A DNA stretch of 64,000 nt, taken from the NCBI GenBank assembly GCA_948805675.1, contig CAQIBN010000001.1, positions 296,984 through 360,983 of the forward strand, given 5' to 3'. Under the pieces are notes generated by a model, which saw only the letters and a program-made list of their open reading frames with translations, did no database searches and was not told the origin of the DNA. Positions 54,662 through 63,419 of the stretch are shown here, piece after piece. How positions within the stretch are numbered: position 1 is the first letter of the stretch; every line of letters starts with the position of its first letter. This DNA comes from an uncultured Clostridia bacterium. Its GTDB lineage: Bacteria; Bacillota; Clostridia; TANB77; CAG-508. The position numbers were made by a program, and so were the translations under genes.

Positions 54662-55009
54662 ATGTACGCAATAATCGAAAGTTGTGGTAAACAATACAAA
54701 GTTACAGAAGGAGATGTAGTTTTCTTTGAAAAATTAGATACTGAAGAAGGAAAAAAAGTTACTTTTGATAAAGTAGTTTTAGTATCTAATGAAGGTAAAA
54801 TAGAAGTAGGCGCTCCATATGTAAAAGGTGTTAAAGTAGAAGGAAAAGTAGTTAGCCATGGTAAAGGTAAAAAAATTATCGTTTACAAATATAAAGCTAA
54901 GAAAAACTATAGAAGAACACAAGGACATAGACAACCATATACAAAGGTTGAAATAACAACAATAAAAACAGCTTCTGCAAAAAAAGCAAAAGAAACAGTA
55001 GAAGCATAA
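54662..55009 (+). CDS. rplU: 50S ribosomal protein L21
   Basis: A 115-residue L21: MYAIIESCGKQYKVTEGDVVFFEKL opens it, and KIIVYKYKAKKNYRRTQGHRQPYT is the conserved rRNA-binding stretch. GGGAGGTG precedes the ATG. A short Ala/Lys-rich tail follows. It is co-transcribed with rpmA. Confidence 0.98.
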   Translation: MYAIIESCGKQYKVTEGDVVFFEKLDTEEGKKVTFDKVVLVSNEGKIEVGAPYVKGVKVEGKVVSHGKGKKIIVYKYKAKKNYRRTQGHRQPYTKVEITTIKTASAKKAKETVEA

Positions 55010-55051
55010 ATATAAAGTTTACAATCTACAAAATGGAAGGAGTGAATAAAC

Positions 55052-55321
55052 ATGGCTCATAAGAAAGGGCAAGGTAGCGTTAAGAACGGTAGAGATAGTG
55101 AATCAAAGCGCCTTGGGTTAAAAAGAGCTGATGGACAATTAGTTCAAGCAGGAAATATCTTAATAAGACAAAGAGGAACAAAAATCCATCCAGGAACAAA
55201 TGTAGGTATCGGAAGCGATGATACATTATATGCAAAAGTAACTGGTACAGTTAAATTTGAAAGACTTGGAAAAGACAAGAAAAAAGTTAGCGTTTATCCA
55301 GTAGAGGAAGCTAATGCATAA
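55052..55321 (+). CDS. rpmA: 50S ribosomal protein L27
   Basis: An 89-residue L27 (MAHKKGQGSVKNGRDSESK; QRGTKIHPGTNVGIGSDDTL). Unlike most Firmicutes it lacks the N-terminal extension that the protease Prp (YsxB) removes, and no ysxB lies in the 42-base gap after rplU. The two absences agree with each other. GGAAGGAG precedes the ATG. Confidence 0.98.
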   Translation: MAHKKGQGSVKNGRDSESKRLGLKRADGQLVQAGNILIRQRGTKIHPGTNVGIGSDDTLYAKVTGTVKFERLGKDKKKVSVYPVEEANA

Positions 55322-55348
55322 ATTCAAGTAATAAATTATAAACAAAAG

Positions 55349-55377
55349 CCATTAGAACAATATTCTAATGGTTTTTT
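55349..55377 (+). terminator. Rho-independent terminator after rpmA
   Basis: CCATTAGAA pairs with TTCTAATGG, followed by TTTTTT. Confidence 0.93.
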
Positions 55378-55455
55378 CTTGCAAATTAGCATGAAATAAA
55401 GTATAATCAATAAGGAAAGTTTACTTAAAAAGAGAAATGAAAAGAGAGGTAAAAA

Positions 55456-56466
55456 ATGATTGACAAAAATAAAAAACGCATTTTAACAGGTGATAGACCT
55501 ACAGGAAAATTGCATATAGGGCATTATTTTGGTTCATTAAAATCAAGAGTAAAGTTGCAAGATGAACATGAAACTTTTATCGAAGTTGCAGATGTGCAAG
55601 CATTAACAGATAATTTTAATAATCCAGAAAAAGTGCAAAGGAATGTAAGCCAAATAGTAATGGATGAATTGGCAGTTGGAATTGACCCAGATAAAGTAAC
55701 ATTTTTCTTACAATCTATGATACCAGAAATTGCAGAACTTACAGTTTTTTATTCAAATCTTGTCACAATTGCAAGATTACAAAGAAATCCAACCGTAAAA
55801 ACAGAAATAGCTCAAAAAAGAGATTTATTTGGAGAAAGTGTAACATATGGTTTTTTAGGATATCCTGTAAGTCAAGCAGCAGATATAACAGCTTTTGAAG
55901 GAACAATAATTCCTGTTGGAGAAGATCAGCTTCCATTAATAGAACAATGTAGGGAAATAGTTAGAAAATTTAATAGTATTTATGGAGAAACTTTATATGA
56001 ACCACAAGCTCTTCTTTCAGATGCAAAAAGAATAAAAGGATTAGATGGAAATGAAAAAATGGGGAAATCTCTAGGAAATGCAATTTATTTATCAGATTCA
56101 GAAGACGAAATTGTAAAAAAAGTAATGAGTGCTATTACAGACCCAGGTAGAATAAAAAAGGATGACCCAGGAAATCCTAATATTTGTATGGTTGCATATT
56201 ATCATAATTTGTTTAGTAAAGGCGAAGTTGAAGCAATATGTGAAGAATGTAAAGCTGGAAAAAGAGGTTGCGTTGCTTGTAAAAGACAATTGATAAACAA
56301 TATAAATAAAGAATTAGAGCCTATAAGAGAAAAAAGAAAATACTATGAAGAAAGACCAAATGAAGTAAGGGATATTTTAATGGAAGGAACAAATCATGCA
56401 AGAAAAATAGCTACACAAACAATGAAAAAAGTAAAAGAAGCTATGAAGCTGAATTATTTTGAATAA
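55456..56466 (+). CDS. trpS: Tryptophanyl-tRNA synthetase
   Basis: A 336-residue class I synthetase that charges tRNA-Trp. TGDRPTGKLHIGHYFGSL holds the HIGH motif, EKMGKSLGNAIYL the KMSKS loop, and GEDQLPLIEQCREI the adenine-binding region. An internal CEECKAGKRGCVACK cysteine cluster is present, as in a subset of TrpRS proteins. GAGAGG precedes the ATG. The 276 bases after it contain only a TATAAT-like element near 56660, a candidate promoter for obgE. Confidence 0.96.
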   Translation: MIDKNKKRILTGDRPTGKLHIGHYFGSLKSRVKLQDEHETFIEVADVQALTDNFNNPEKVQRNVSQIVMDELAVGIDPDKVTFFLQSMIPEIAELTVFYSNLVTIARLQRNPTVKTEIAQKRDLFGESVTYGFLGYPVSQAADITAFEGTIIPVGEDQLPLIEQCREIVRKFNSIYGETLYEPQALLSDAKRIKGLDGNEKMGKSLGNAIYLSDSEDEIVKKVMSAITDPGRIKKDDPGNPNICMVAYYHNLFSKGEVEAICEECKAGKRGCVACKRQLINNINKELEPIREKRKYYEERPNEVRDILMEGTNHARKIATQTMKKVKEAMKLNYFE

Positions 56467-56742
56467 TAATAGTTAATAAATGTAATTAAATAAAATTATA
56501 AAATTAGTATATAAATTAAACTAAAATTAGTAATAATGATAGAAAAATTTTAAATAATTGTAAGCTTAAAAGAAAAAAATGAAAAAAGTGTTAATGTTTA
56601 GGAATATAAATATTTTTATTATTAAAATCAATTTCTAGATATTCAAATAAAAAAGGTTATAATAGATTAAATAAAAATAGTATTTAGCCTGAACATTAAC
56701 AAAAAAATAAAAGTATGAAAAGTAATTAGAGGAGGTAATAAA

Positions 56743-58017
56743 GTGTTTACCGATTATGCAAAGATTTTAGTAAAATCTGGAGATGGTGGAGATGGTGCCA
56801 TTTCATTTAGAAGAGAAAAATATGTAGCAGCTGGAGGGCCTGATGGAGGAGATGGTGGCAAAGGCGGAGATGTATATTTTATAGTAGATAAAGATATAAA
56901 TACATTAGTAGATTTTAGATATAAAAAGAAATTTAAAGCAGAAAATGGGAAAAATGGAGAAGCAAATCACCGTTATGGAAAAGGTGGAGAAGACTTATAT
57001 ATTAAAGTTCCAATAGGTACTATTATTAAAGATGTTGAAACAGGAAAAATATTAGCTGATTTATCAGAGAAAAATCAAGTAGAAAAAATATTTCCAGGTG
57101 GAAGAGGAGGAAAAGGAAACTCTCATTTTGCAACATCAACAAGACAAGCTCCACGTTTTTCACAAGGAGGAGAAAAAGGAATAGAAAAAGAGATTATTTT
57201 AGAATTAAAACTCCTTGCTGATGTGGGGTTAATTGGATTCCCAAATGTAGGAAAATCAACATTTTTATCTGTTGTAACATCTGCAACTCCTAAAATCGCA
57301 GACTATCATTTTACAACATTAGAGCCTAATTTAGGTGTTGTAAAATCAGAATATGGAGATAGTTTTGTTATAGCAGATATACCAGGAATAATAGAAGGAG
57401 CAAGTGAAGGAACAGGTCTTGGCTTACAATTCCTAAGACATATCGAAAGAACAAGACTTTTATTACATGTTATAGATGTATCTGGAATAGAGGGAAGAAA
57501 TCCAGTACAAGATTTTAATACAATTAATGAAGAATTAAAAAAATATAGTGAAAAACTAAGTAAAAGAAAACAAATAATAGTAGCAAATAAAATAGATAGT
57601 ATACAAGATGAAAATTTATATAATGAATTAGAAAAACTTGCAAAAGAGAATGATATGGAGATATATAAAATATCTGCTGCAACCAGACAAGGCATGAAAG
57701 AATTACTTGTAAGAGTTTCTGAAATATTAAAAGAATTACCAAAAGAAGAATTAGTAAAACAAGAAGAAAGAAAAGTATATACACTTGAAGAAAAAGATGA
57801 AGGATTTACTATTTTCAAAGAAAAAGATATGTGGGTAGTAGATGGTCCAGCTGTTCAGAAGATTATGAGAAGAGTAAATTTAGAAGACAATGAGTCTATG
57901 CATTATTTTCAAAAATGCTTAGATAACTTGGGAGTGAACCAAAAGTTAAAAGAAGCTGGAGTACAAGAGGGAGATACTGTTAGAGTTGTAGATTGGGAAC
58001 TAGAATGGTATGATTAA
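56743..58017 (+). CDS. obgE: GTPase Obg/CgtA
   Basis: A 424-residue GTPase of 50S assembly and stress control. The glycine-rich Obg domain covers residues 1-158 (GGDGAISFRREKYVAAGGPDGGDGG). The G domain has GFPNVGKST (G1), DIPGIIEGASEG (G3) and NKID (G4). The C-terminal OCT domain (residues 340-424) ends VVDWELEWYD. Start is GTG with GAGGAGG at good spacing. It is complete with no frameshift. Confidence 0.97.
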   Translation: MFTDYAKILVKSGDGGDGAISFRREKYVAAGGPDGGDGGKGGDVYFIVDKDINTLVDFRYKKKFKAENGKNGEANHRYGKGGEDLYIKVPIGTIIKDVETGKILADLSEKNQVEKIFPGGRGGKGNSHFATSTRQAPRFSQGGEKGIEKEIILELKLLADVGLIGFPNVGKSTFLSVVTSATPKIADYHFTTLEPNLGVVKSEYGDSFVIADIPGIIEGASEGTGLGLQFLRHIERTRLLLHVIDVSGIEGRNPVQDFNTINEELKKYSEKLSKRKQIIVANKIDSIQDENLYNELEKLAKENDMEIYKISAATRQGMKELLVRVSEILKELPKEELVKQEERKVYTLEEKDEGFTIFKEKDMWVVDGPAVQKIMRRVNLEDNESMHYFQKCLDNLGVNQKLKEAGVQEGDTVRVVDWELEWYD

Positions 58018-58059
58018 AAGTAAAGTTTAAAAAAGTTATTAATACATTTGTAAATAAAA

Positions 58060-58098
58060 AAAGAAATATCAAAACTTTTGTTTGACATTTCTTTTTTT
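58060..58098 (+). terminator. Terminator after obgE, overlapping the lexA promoter
   Basis: AAAGAAATATCAAA pairs with TTTGACATTTCTTT, followed by T residues. The right arm contains the -35 box of lexA. Confidence 0.8.
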
Positions 58099-58110
58099 AT
58101 GTGTTAAAAT
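58082..58110 (+). promoter_or_regulatory. lexA promoter
   Basis: TTGACA, 17 bp, TAAAAT, 36 bases before the start codon. I could not recognise a clear LexA operator of the GAAC-N4-GTTY type. Confidence 0.75.
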
Positions 58111-58145
58111 TAACAAAACAAATTTTTTGTAGGGGGAATCTATTA

Positions 58146-58799
58146 ATGGGAAAAAAAGAATTTGAAGATTTAAACAAGAGAGAGAAAGCTATATTAAAGT
58201 TTATAGAAAAACAAATTAAAGCAAATAGCTATCCACCATCTGTAAGAGAAATAGGAAAGGCAGTTGGTTTAAGCTCAACAGCAACTGTACATGGATATTT
58301 AGCAAAATTAGAAGAAAAAGGATATATAAAGAAAGAATCTCAAAAAGGTAGAACATTAAGATTATTAAAAGGTATATTAAAAGAAGAAAAGAAAACAGAA
58401 ACTAAAGAAGTATATACTAGTAGAGAAATGGTTGATGTTCCAGTTATAGGTAAAATAACAGCAGGAGCACCGATTTTAGCGGTAGAAAATGTAACAGATA
58501 CATTTCCAATTCCAGTAGATTTTGTTGGAAATAGTGAAAGCTTTATGCTAACAGTAAGTGGAGAAAGTATGATAGAAGCTGGAATTTTAGATGGAGATTA
58601 TATTTTAGTAAAAAGACAAAATACAGCCAATAATGGTGAAATTGTAGTAGCTTTAATTGAAGATGAAGCAACTGTTAAAACTTTTTATAAAGAAAAAGGT
58701 CATATAAGATTACAACCAGAAAATAGTACAATGGAACCAATAATAGTTCCTAATTGTGAGATTTTAGGGAAAGTAGCAGGTGTCTTTAGAAAAATGTAA
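58146..58799 (+). CDS. lexA: SOS repressor LexA
   Basis: A 217-residue repressor. The N-terminal winged helix has YPPSVREIGKAVGLSSTATVHGYL. The autocleavage site is the Ala-Gly in KITAGAPI. The catalytic Ser lies in SGESMIEAGI and the Lys in EATVKTFY. It represses DNA repair genes until RecA triggers cleavage. ATG at 58146 was chosen for the AGGGGG site; a longer in-frame extension overlaps the promoter. Confidence 0.96.
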   Translation: MGKKEFEDLNKREKAILKFIEKQIKANSYPPSVREIGKAVGLSSTATVHGYLAKLEEKGYIKKESQKGRTLRLLKGILKEEKKTETKEVYTSREMVDVPVIGKITAGAPILAVENVTDTFPIPVDFVGNSESFMLTVSGESMIEAGILDGDYILVKRQNTANNGEIVVALIEDEATVKTFYKEKGHIRLQPENSTMEPIIVPNCEILGKVAGVFRKM

Positions 58800-58823
58800 T
58801 TATTAAGAAAAGGAGAAAATTTT

Positions 58824-59303
58824 ATGGATAGAATGAAAACTTTTCTTATATATTTAATATTATTTGTAGCATTATACTTTTTTGTAGATTTTGCATCATT
58901 TGCATATATAAAAACAACATATAATGATTTAACCAAATTTGTTATAGATGTTCCAAATCCTAAAGTTAAGATTGAAGAAGCAAAAGCTACATATATTAAT
59001 GGATATATAAAAGGTGATTTACTAAATAACACAGAAGAAGAAATACAAAAACAATATTTAAAATTTGAATTCTTTTCAGAAAGAGATGTATCACTTGGGA
59101 AAAAGTATATAAAAGTAGAAAATTTATCTCCGAATTCTACAAGAGAATTTGAAATTCAGTTTAATTTTGAAAATGTAGATAGTTATAAAATAACACTAGC
59201 AGAAGAAAGTGAAATACAAAATATTTCTGATGCAGAATTACTATCAGATCCAAAGACAAAAGGATTTTTATTAATAACAACATTAATATTATTATATATT
59301 TAG
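58824..59303 (+). CDS. Membrane-anchored hypothetical protein
   Basis: A 159-residue protein with an N-terminal membrane helix (residues 6-28), an external beta-rich domain (ATYINGYIKGDLLNNTEEEI; NLSPNSTREFEIQF, FxLYD-like) and a hydrophobic C-terminus (GFLLITTLILLYI). AAAAGGAG precedes the ATG. It follows lexA by 24 bases and is probably co-transcribed. Function unknown. Confidence 0.7.
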   Translation: MDRMKTFLIYLILFVALYFFVDFASFAYIKTTYNDLTKFVIDVPNPKVKIEEAKATYINGYIKGDLLNNTEEEIQKQYLKFEFFSERDVSLGKKYIKVENLSPNSTREFEIQFNFENVDSYKITLAEESEIQNISDAELLSDPKTKGFLLITTLILLYI

Positions 59304-59381
59304 AAATAAGAGTACTGCAAAAATAATTTTGTAGTACTTTAATATTAAAATGTACATTTTGCAAAAAATATAAAAAAAGGT

Positions 59382-59410
59382 TTGCTATTTTAGAAAATGT
59401 GTAATATAAT
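59382..59410 (+). promoter_or_regulatory. Promoter of the mreB/mbl gene
   Basis: TTGCTA, 17 bp, TATAAT, 53 bases before the start codon. Confidence 0.8.
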
Positions 59411-59463
59411 TGTAACAAAAATGAAAACATAATGTAACAAGTATATCTGAAAGGAAGATGCAA

Positions 59464-60468
59464 ATGTTCAGTTGGGGGCAAGATATTGGAATAGATTTAG
59501 GAACAGCTACTGTTATAGCTTATGTAAAAGGTAAAGGAATAGTATTAAGAGAACCTTCTGTAGTAGCAGTAGATAATAATACAGGTGAAGTATTAGCAGT
59601 TGGTAAAGATGCTAGAAGAATGCTTGGTAGAACACCAGGAAATATAGTAGCAACAAGACCTTTAAGAGATGGAGTGATTTCAAATTATACTGTAACAGAA
59701 AAAATGTTAAAGTATTTTATAAATAAAGTATGTGGAAGATTCGTATTTTCTCCAAGAATTATGATATGTATTCCATCACAAGTAACAGAAGTAGAAAAAA
59801 AAGCTGTTATAGATGCTGCTTCACAAGCAGGAGCAAGAAAAGTATACTTAATAGAAGAACCAATAGCAGCAGCAATTGGAGCAGGAATTGATATTTCTAA
59901 ACCTTGTGGGAATATGGTTGTAGATATAGGTGGAGGAACTACAGATATAGCAGTAATATCTTTAGGAGGGTCTGTTGTTAATACATCATTAAAAGTGGCA
60001 GGAGATAAATTTGATGAAGCGATAATTAGATATATAAAAAGAAAGCACAATGTTATGATAGGTGAAAGAACAGCAGAAGACCTTAAAATAAATATAGGTT
60101 GTGTTTATCCAAAAATTCAAGATACAGAAATGGATGTTAGAGGCAGAGATTTAATAACAGGTCTTCCTAAAACAATAACAGTATATTCTAGTGAAATGTT
60201 AGAAGCACTTATAGAGCCAGCATTAATGATTATAGATGCAGTTCATTCAGTACTTGAAAAAACACCACCAGAGCTAGCAGCAGATATAAGTGATAAAGGT
60301 ATATATATGACTGGTGGAGGTTGTTTAGTAGATGGATTAGATAAGCTTCTACAAGAAAAAACAGGAATAAATGTTATGATAGCACAAGACACAGTTTCAT
60401 GTGTGGCTCTAGGAACAGGAAAAGCATTAGATAATTTAGATGCATTAGAAGGCAAAAGTAGAAAATAA
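59464..60468 (+). CDS. mreB: Rod-shape-determining protein MreB/Mbl
   Basis: A 334-residue actin homologue. IGIDLGTATVIAYVKGKG is phosphate loop 1, VVDIGGGTTDIAVISLGG is phosphate loop 2, and YMTGGGCLVDGLDKLL the adenosine motif. It guides cell-wall synthesis on the inner membrane face. No mreC or mreD follows, so it may be the Mbl-type paralogue. The second ATG (59464) is favoured over 59458 because of spacing to AAAGGAAG. Confidence 0.93.
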   Translation: MFSWGQDIGIDLGTATVIAYVKGKGIVLREPSVVAVDNNTGEVLAVGKDARRMLGRTPGNIVATRPLRDGVISNYTVTEKMLKYFINKVCGRFVFSPRIMICIPSQVTEVEKKAVIDAASQAGARKVYLIEEPIAAAIGAGIDISKPCGNMVVDIGGGTTDIAVISLGGSVVNTSLKVAGDKFDEAIIRYIKRKHNVMIGERTAEDLKINIGCVYPKIQDTEMDVRGRDLITGLPKTITVYSSEMLEALIEPALMIIDAVHSVLEKTPPELAADISDKGIYMTGGGCLVDGLDKLLQEKTGINVMIAQDTVSCVALGTGKALDNLDALEGKSRK

Positions 60469-60508
60469 GAATATATGTACAATAATATAAATTAAAAATT
60501 TGATGTTT

Positions 60509-60583
60509 AACACAATATTGATAGCTAAAAGGAAGTTATATATACAGTTTCTTTTTACAAAGTTATTAGTATTGTGTTTTTTA
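60509..60583 (+). terminator. Long stem-loop terminator
   Basis: AACACAATAttgatagct pairs with the segment ending TATTGTGTT, followed by TTTTT. Confidence 0.75.
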
Positions 60584-60639
60584 TTATTATGATTTTTAAA
60601 CAAAAGTATTAACTAGTGTATTATAGAAAATTTTTTCTC

Positions 60640-60668
60640 TTGCATATTTAAAAATATAATTATATAAT
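60640..60668 (+). promoter_or_regulatory. Promoter of the TetR-family gene
   Basis: TTGCAT, 17 bp, TATAAT, 28 bases before the start codon. Confidence 0.8.
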
Positions 60669-60696
60669 ATTTAAAAATGAAATAAAGGTGAAATTT

Positions 60697-61267
60697 ATGA
60701 ATAAAACAAAAAGAAAAATTTTTGAAACATCAATGAAATTATTTGCAGAAAAAGGATATGATGCAACAAGTATAGAAGAAATAACAGCAACAGTAGGTGT
60801 TGCAAAAGGCACTTTATATTATCATTTTTCTAGTAAAGAAGAGATATTTAACTTTTTGGTAGAAGAAGGCGTAAAGTTATTAAAAAATAGTATAACAATA
60901 AAAACTACAAAGTTAGATAATAGTATAGATAAGATAAGGGCTATAGTATTAATTCAATTAAAAGTATTAGTAAAATACGAGGATTTTATGTCTATAGTAT
61001 TAAGCCAAATATGGGGAACAGGAGCAAGAAGTCAAATTTGTAAAAAATACATATTTGAGTATATTACTATGATAGAGGATATAGTTAAAGATGGTATACA
61101 AAAAGGTGAATTATTACGGTGGTGATTCTAATGTTATAGCATCAGGTATATTTGGCATGGCCTGTTCTAGTTTAATATATAAAATGAGAATAGACAAACA
61201 AATAGAAATAGACAAATTATATCGTGAAATAGATATGACATATATTATAAAATTGAAAAGATTATAA
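60697..61267 (+). CDS. TetR family regulator, needing a CGG +1 frameshift
   Basis: Skipping one base at 61117 gives a 189-residue TetR protein, the usual size. The DNA-binding domain is KRKIFETSMKLFAEKGYDATS plus GVAKGTLYYHFSSKEEIF. The ligand domain spans the junction: DGIQKGELL-GGDSNVIASGIFGMACSSL. Without the shift it ends two codons after CGG at residue 142. AAAGGTG precedes the ATG. It probably controls the downstream acyl-CoA synthetase, as FadR/FatR-type TetR proteins do, although the 156-base gap between them shows no clear operator. Confidence 0.88.
61117..61119 (+). other. CGG +1 shift site in the TetR gene
   Basis: Codon 141. Skipping C gives tta-c-ggt-ggt-gat-tct. The unshifted frame is CGG-TGG-TGA. 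Confidence 0.88.
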
Positions 61268-61423
61268 ATGGAAAATAAATGTATTAAAAAAGAAATAAAA
61301 GATTGTAAATAATGGATATATTGATAAATAAGAAAAATAAATTATAAATAGAAAATAATAAATAAAAGTATTATATAATAAATATAAAATTTATAAACAT
61401 ATTATACAAGGAGTGAATAAACT

Positions 61424-63289
61424 GTGAGAATACTAAAAGATTTTAAAGTACCAAACTTTAAGTTTCCAAAATTTAAAATGAAAGAATTATCAGAAATAGA
61501 TGAAGTTAAAGTGGATTATGAAACAATAAAAAAGGCAGAAGAAAATAAAAATAAAAAAGAAGTAAAGAATTATGAACAAACACATTATAAAACTATAAAG
61601 GAAATATTTGAAAGGTCTATAAAAGAATATGCAAAACAGCCTTGTATATTAGAAAAATTTAAACCTAAGGAAAATTTCACTACTATTACTTTTAAAGAAT
61701 TTGGAGAAGATGTTTATAACTTAGGAACAGGACTTACAGAGAAATTTAATTTAAAAGATACTAGAATTGTTATAATAGGAGAAAATACTTATCATTGGTA
61801 TATTTCATATATGGCAATGCTTTGTGGAGTTGGTATTGCAGTTCCAGTGGATAAAGAATTACCAGAAAATGAAATTGAAAATGTAATTAGAAGAGCTAAA
61901 GCTTCAGCAGTTATATATTCATGCAAAAAGAAAGATGCAATAAAAAAAGTTCAAGATAAATTACCAGAAGTTAAATATTTTATTCAAATGAATTCAGATG
62001 AAAATTTGAATGGAAGAGATGTAGGATTAAATTATATTATAAAAGAAGGAAAAAAGATAATACAAGATGGAAATAATAACTTTATGAAAATAAAAATAGA
62101 TCCAGAAGAATTTAAAGTTCTTATATTCACTTCTGGAACTACATCAAATTCAAAAGGTGTAATGATTTGTAATAGAAATTTAGCAGAAAATATAAATGCA
62201 GTTTCAGCATATGTAAAATTAACTACTGATGATAGATTAATGTCTATTTTGCCATTACATCATACATATGAATCAACAATAGGATTTTTACTTCCTTTTG
62301 CAGTTGGTGCATCTATTAGTGTATGCCAAGGATTAAAATATATTGTACCAAATTTACAAGAAACAAAACCAACAGCCATATTAACAGTACCTTTACTTGT
62401 AGAAAATTTATATAAGAAAATAAATGCCAACATTAAAAAAAGCAAAAAAGATGGTATTGTTAATTCAATGATTCATGTATCAAATGCTTTAAAAACAATT
62501 GGTGTAGATATAAAAAGAAAAGTATTTAATGAAATTTATGAAAATTTAGGTGGTAAGATAAGAATTATTGTTTCTGCTGCAGCTCCAATTGATGCTAAAA
62601 TTGGGAAATGGGTAGAAGATATTGGAATTACATTTTTACAAGGGTATGGACTAACAGAAACAGCTCCAATAGCTGCTCTTACTCCAGAGTTTAAGCCAAA
62701 AGTTGGCTCTGCAGGAAAAGCAGTAACATGTGCAGAAATAAAAATAGATAATCCAAATGAAAATGGTGAAGGAGAAGTTTTAATAAAAAGTTCTACTTTA
62801 ATGCTAGGATATTATGAAGATAAAAAAGCAACAGATGAAGTAGTAAAGAATGGTTGGTTCCATTCAGGTGATGTAGGATATTTAGATGATGAAGGGTATT
62901 TATATATAACAGGAAGGTCTAAAAATGTAATTGTTACTCAAAATGGAAAAAATATATATCCAGAAGAGATTGAATTAATGCTTGCAAATATCCCAGAAAT
63001 AGCCGAATGTATGGTATATGGAAAAGAAGAACCTGGAAATAAAGAATTAATTATTTCTGTAAAGGTAATTCCAAATTATGAAGAAATTCAAAATAAACAT
63101 GGAAAAGATTTAAGTAAAGAACAAATACATGATATAATATGGCAAGAAATAAAAAATGTAAATAGAAAATTAACATCATATAAAGCAATAAAGAATTTAG
63201 AGATTAAAGAAGATGAATTTGAAAAAACCACTACTATGAAAATAAAAAGATATAAAGAGATAAAAAAAGATGAAGGAAAAAACAAGTAA
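61424..63289 (+). CDS. Long-chain acyl-CoA synthetase-like AMP-dependent ligase
   Basis: A 621-residue ANL-superfamily enzyme that activates a fatty acid with ATP. ATP-binding TSGTTSNSKGVMICNRN, YGLTETAPIAA, the hinge region HSGDVGYLDDEGYLYITGR and the C-terminal Lys region (TTTMKIKRYKEI) are present. An atypical 70-residue N-terminal extension (KVPNFKFPKFKMKEL) precedes the core. Start is GTG with AAGGAG. The TetR regulator upstream may respond to acyl-CoA. Confidence 0.9.
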   Translation: MRILKDFKVPNFKFPKFKMKELSEIDEVKVDYETIKKAEENKNKKEVKNYEQTHYKTIKEIFERSIKEYAKQPCILEKFKPKENFTTITFKEFGEDVYNLGTGLTEKFNLKDTRIVIIGENTYHWYISYMAMLCGVGIAVPVDKELPENEIENVIRRAKASAVIYSCKKKDAIKKVQDKLPEVKYFIQMNSDENLNGRDVGLNYIIKEGKKIIQDGNNNFMKIKIDPEEFKVLIFTSGTTSNSKGVMICNRNLAENINAVSAYVKLTTDDRLMSILPLHHTYESTIGFLLPFAVGASISVCQGLKYIVPNLQETKPTAILTVPLLVENLYKKINANIKKSKKDGIVNSMIHVSNALKTIGVDIKRKVFNEIYENLGGKIRIIVSAAAPIDAKIGKWVEDIGITFLQGYGLTETAPIAALTPEFKPKVGSAGKAVTCAEIKIDNPNENGEGEVLIKSSTLMLGYYEDKKATDEVVKNGWFHSGDVGYLDDEGYLYITGRSKNVIVTQNGKNIYPEEIELMLANIPEIAECMVYGKEEPGNKELIISVKVIPNYEEIQNKHGKDLSKEQIHDIIWQEIKNVNRKLTSYKAIKNLEIKEDEFEKTTTMKIKRYKEIKKDEGKNK

Positions 63290-63343
63290 TATTTTTGTAA
63301 TAAAAATGTAATGAAATCGAAATATAATTTTTAGTAAATCCTC

Positions 63344-63372
63344 TTGTAGTTTTTTGTTGAACAGTGTATAAT
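63344..63372 (+). promoter_or_regulatory. Promoter of the last gene
   Basis: TTGTAG, 17 bp, TATAAT. Confidence 0.75.
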
Positions 63373-63419
63373 AAATATTGTTAGAAGTAATACATAGGAC
63401 AAAGGAGGGAAGGTTTACA

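Noticed and set aside
13784..61119. The broken genes are simply pseudogenes
   Set aside because: Each has one type of lesion only, always C before GGN in frame. All conserved motifs on both sides are intact, lengths match the families, and polA and dnaE are essential. Real pseudogenes in the window (25781, 30013, 32152, 33434, 45890, 48812) carry mixed stops and indels, none at CGG.
13784..61119. Random sequencing or assembly indels
   Set aside because: Random or homopolymer errors would not always insert C before GG at the first codon position on the coding strand, and would hit out-of-frame GG as well. Not fully excluded without raw reads.
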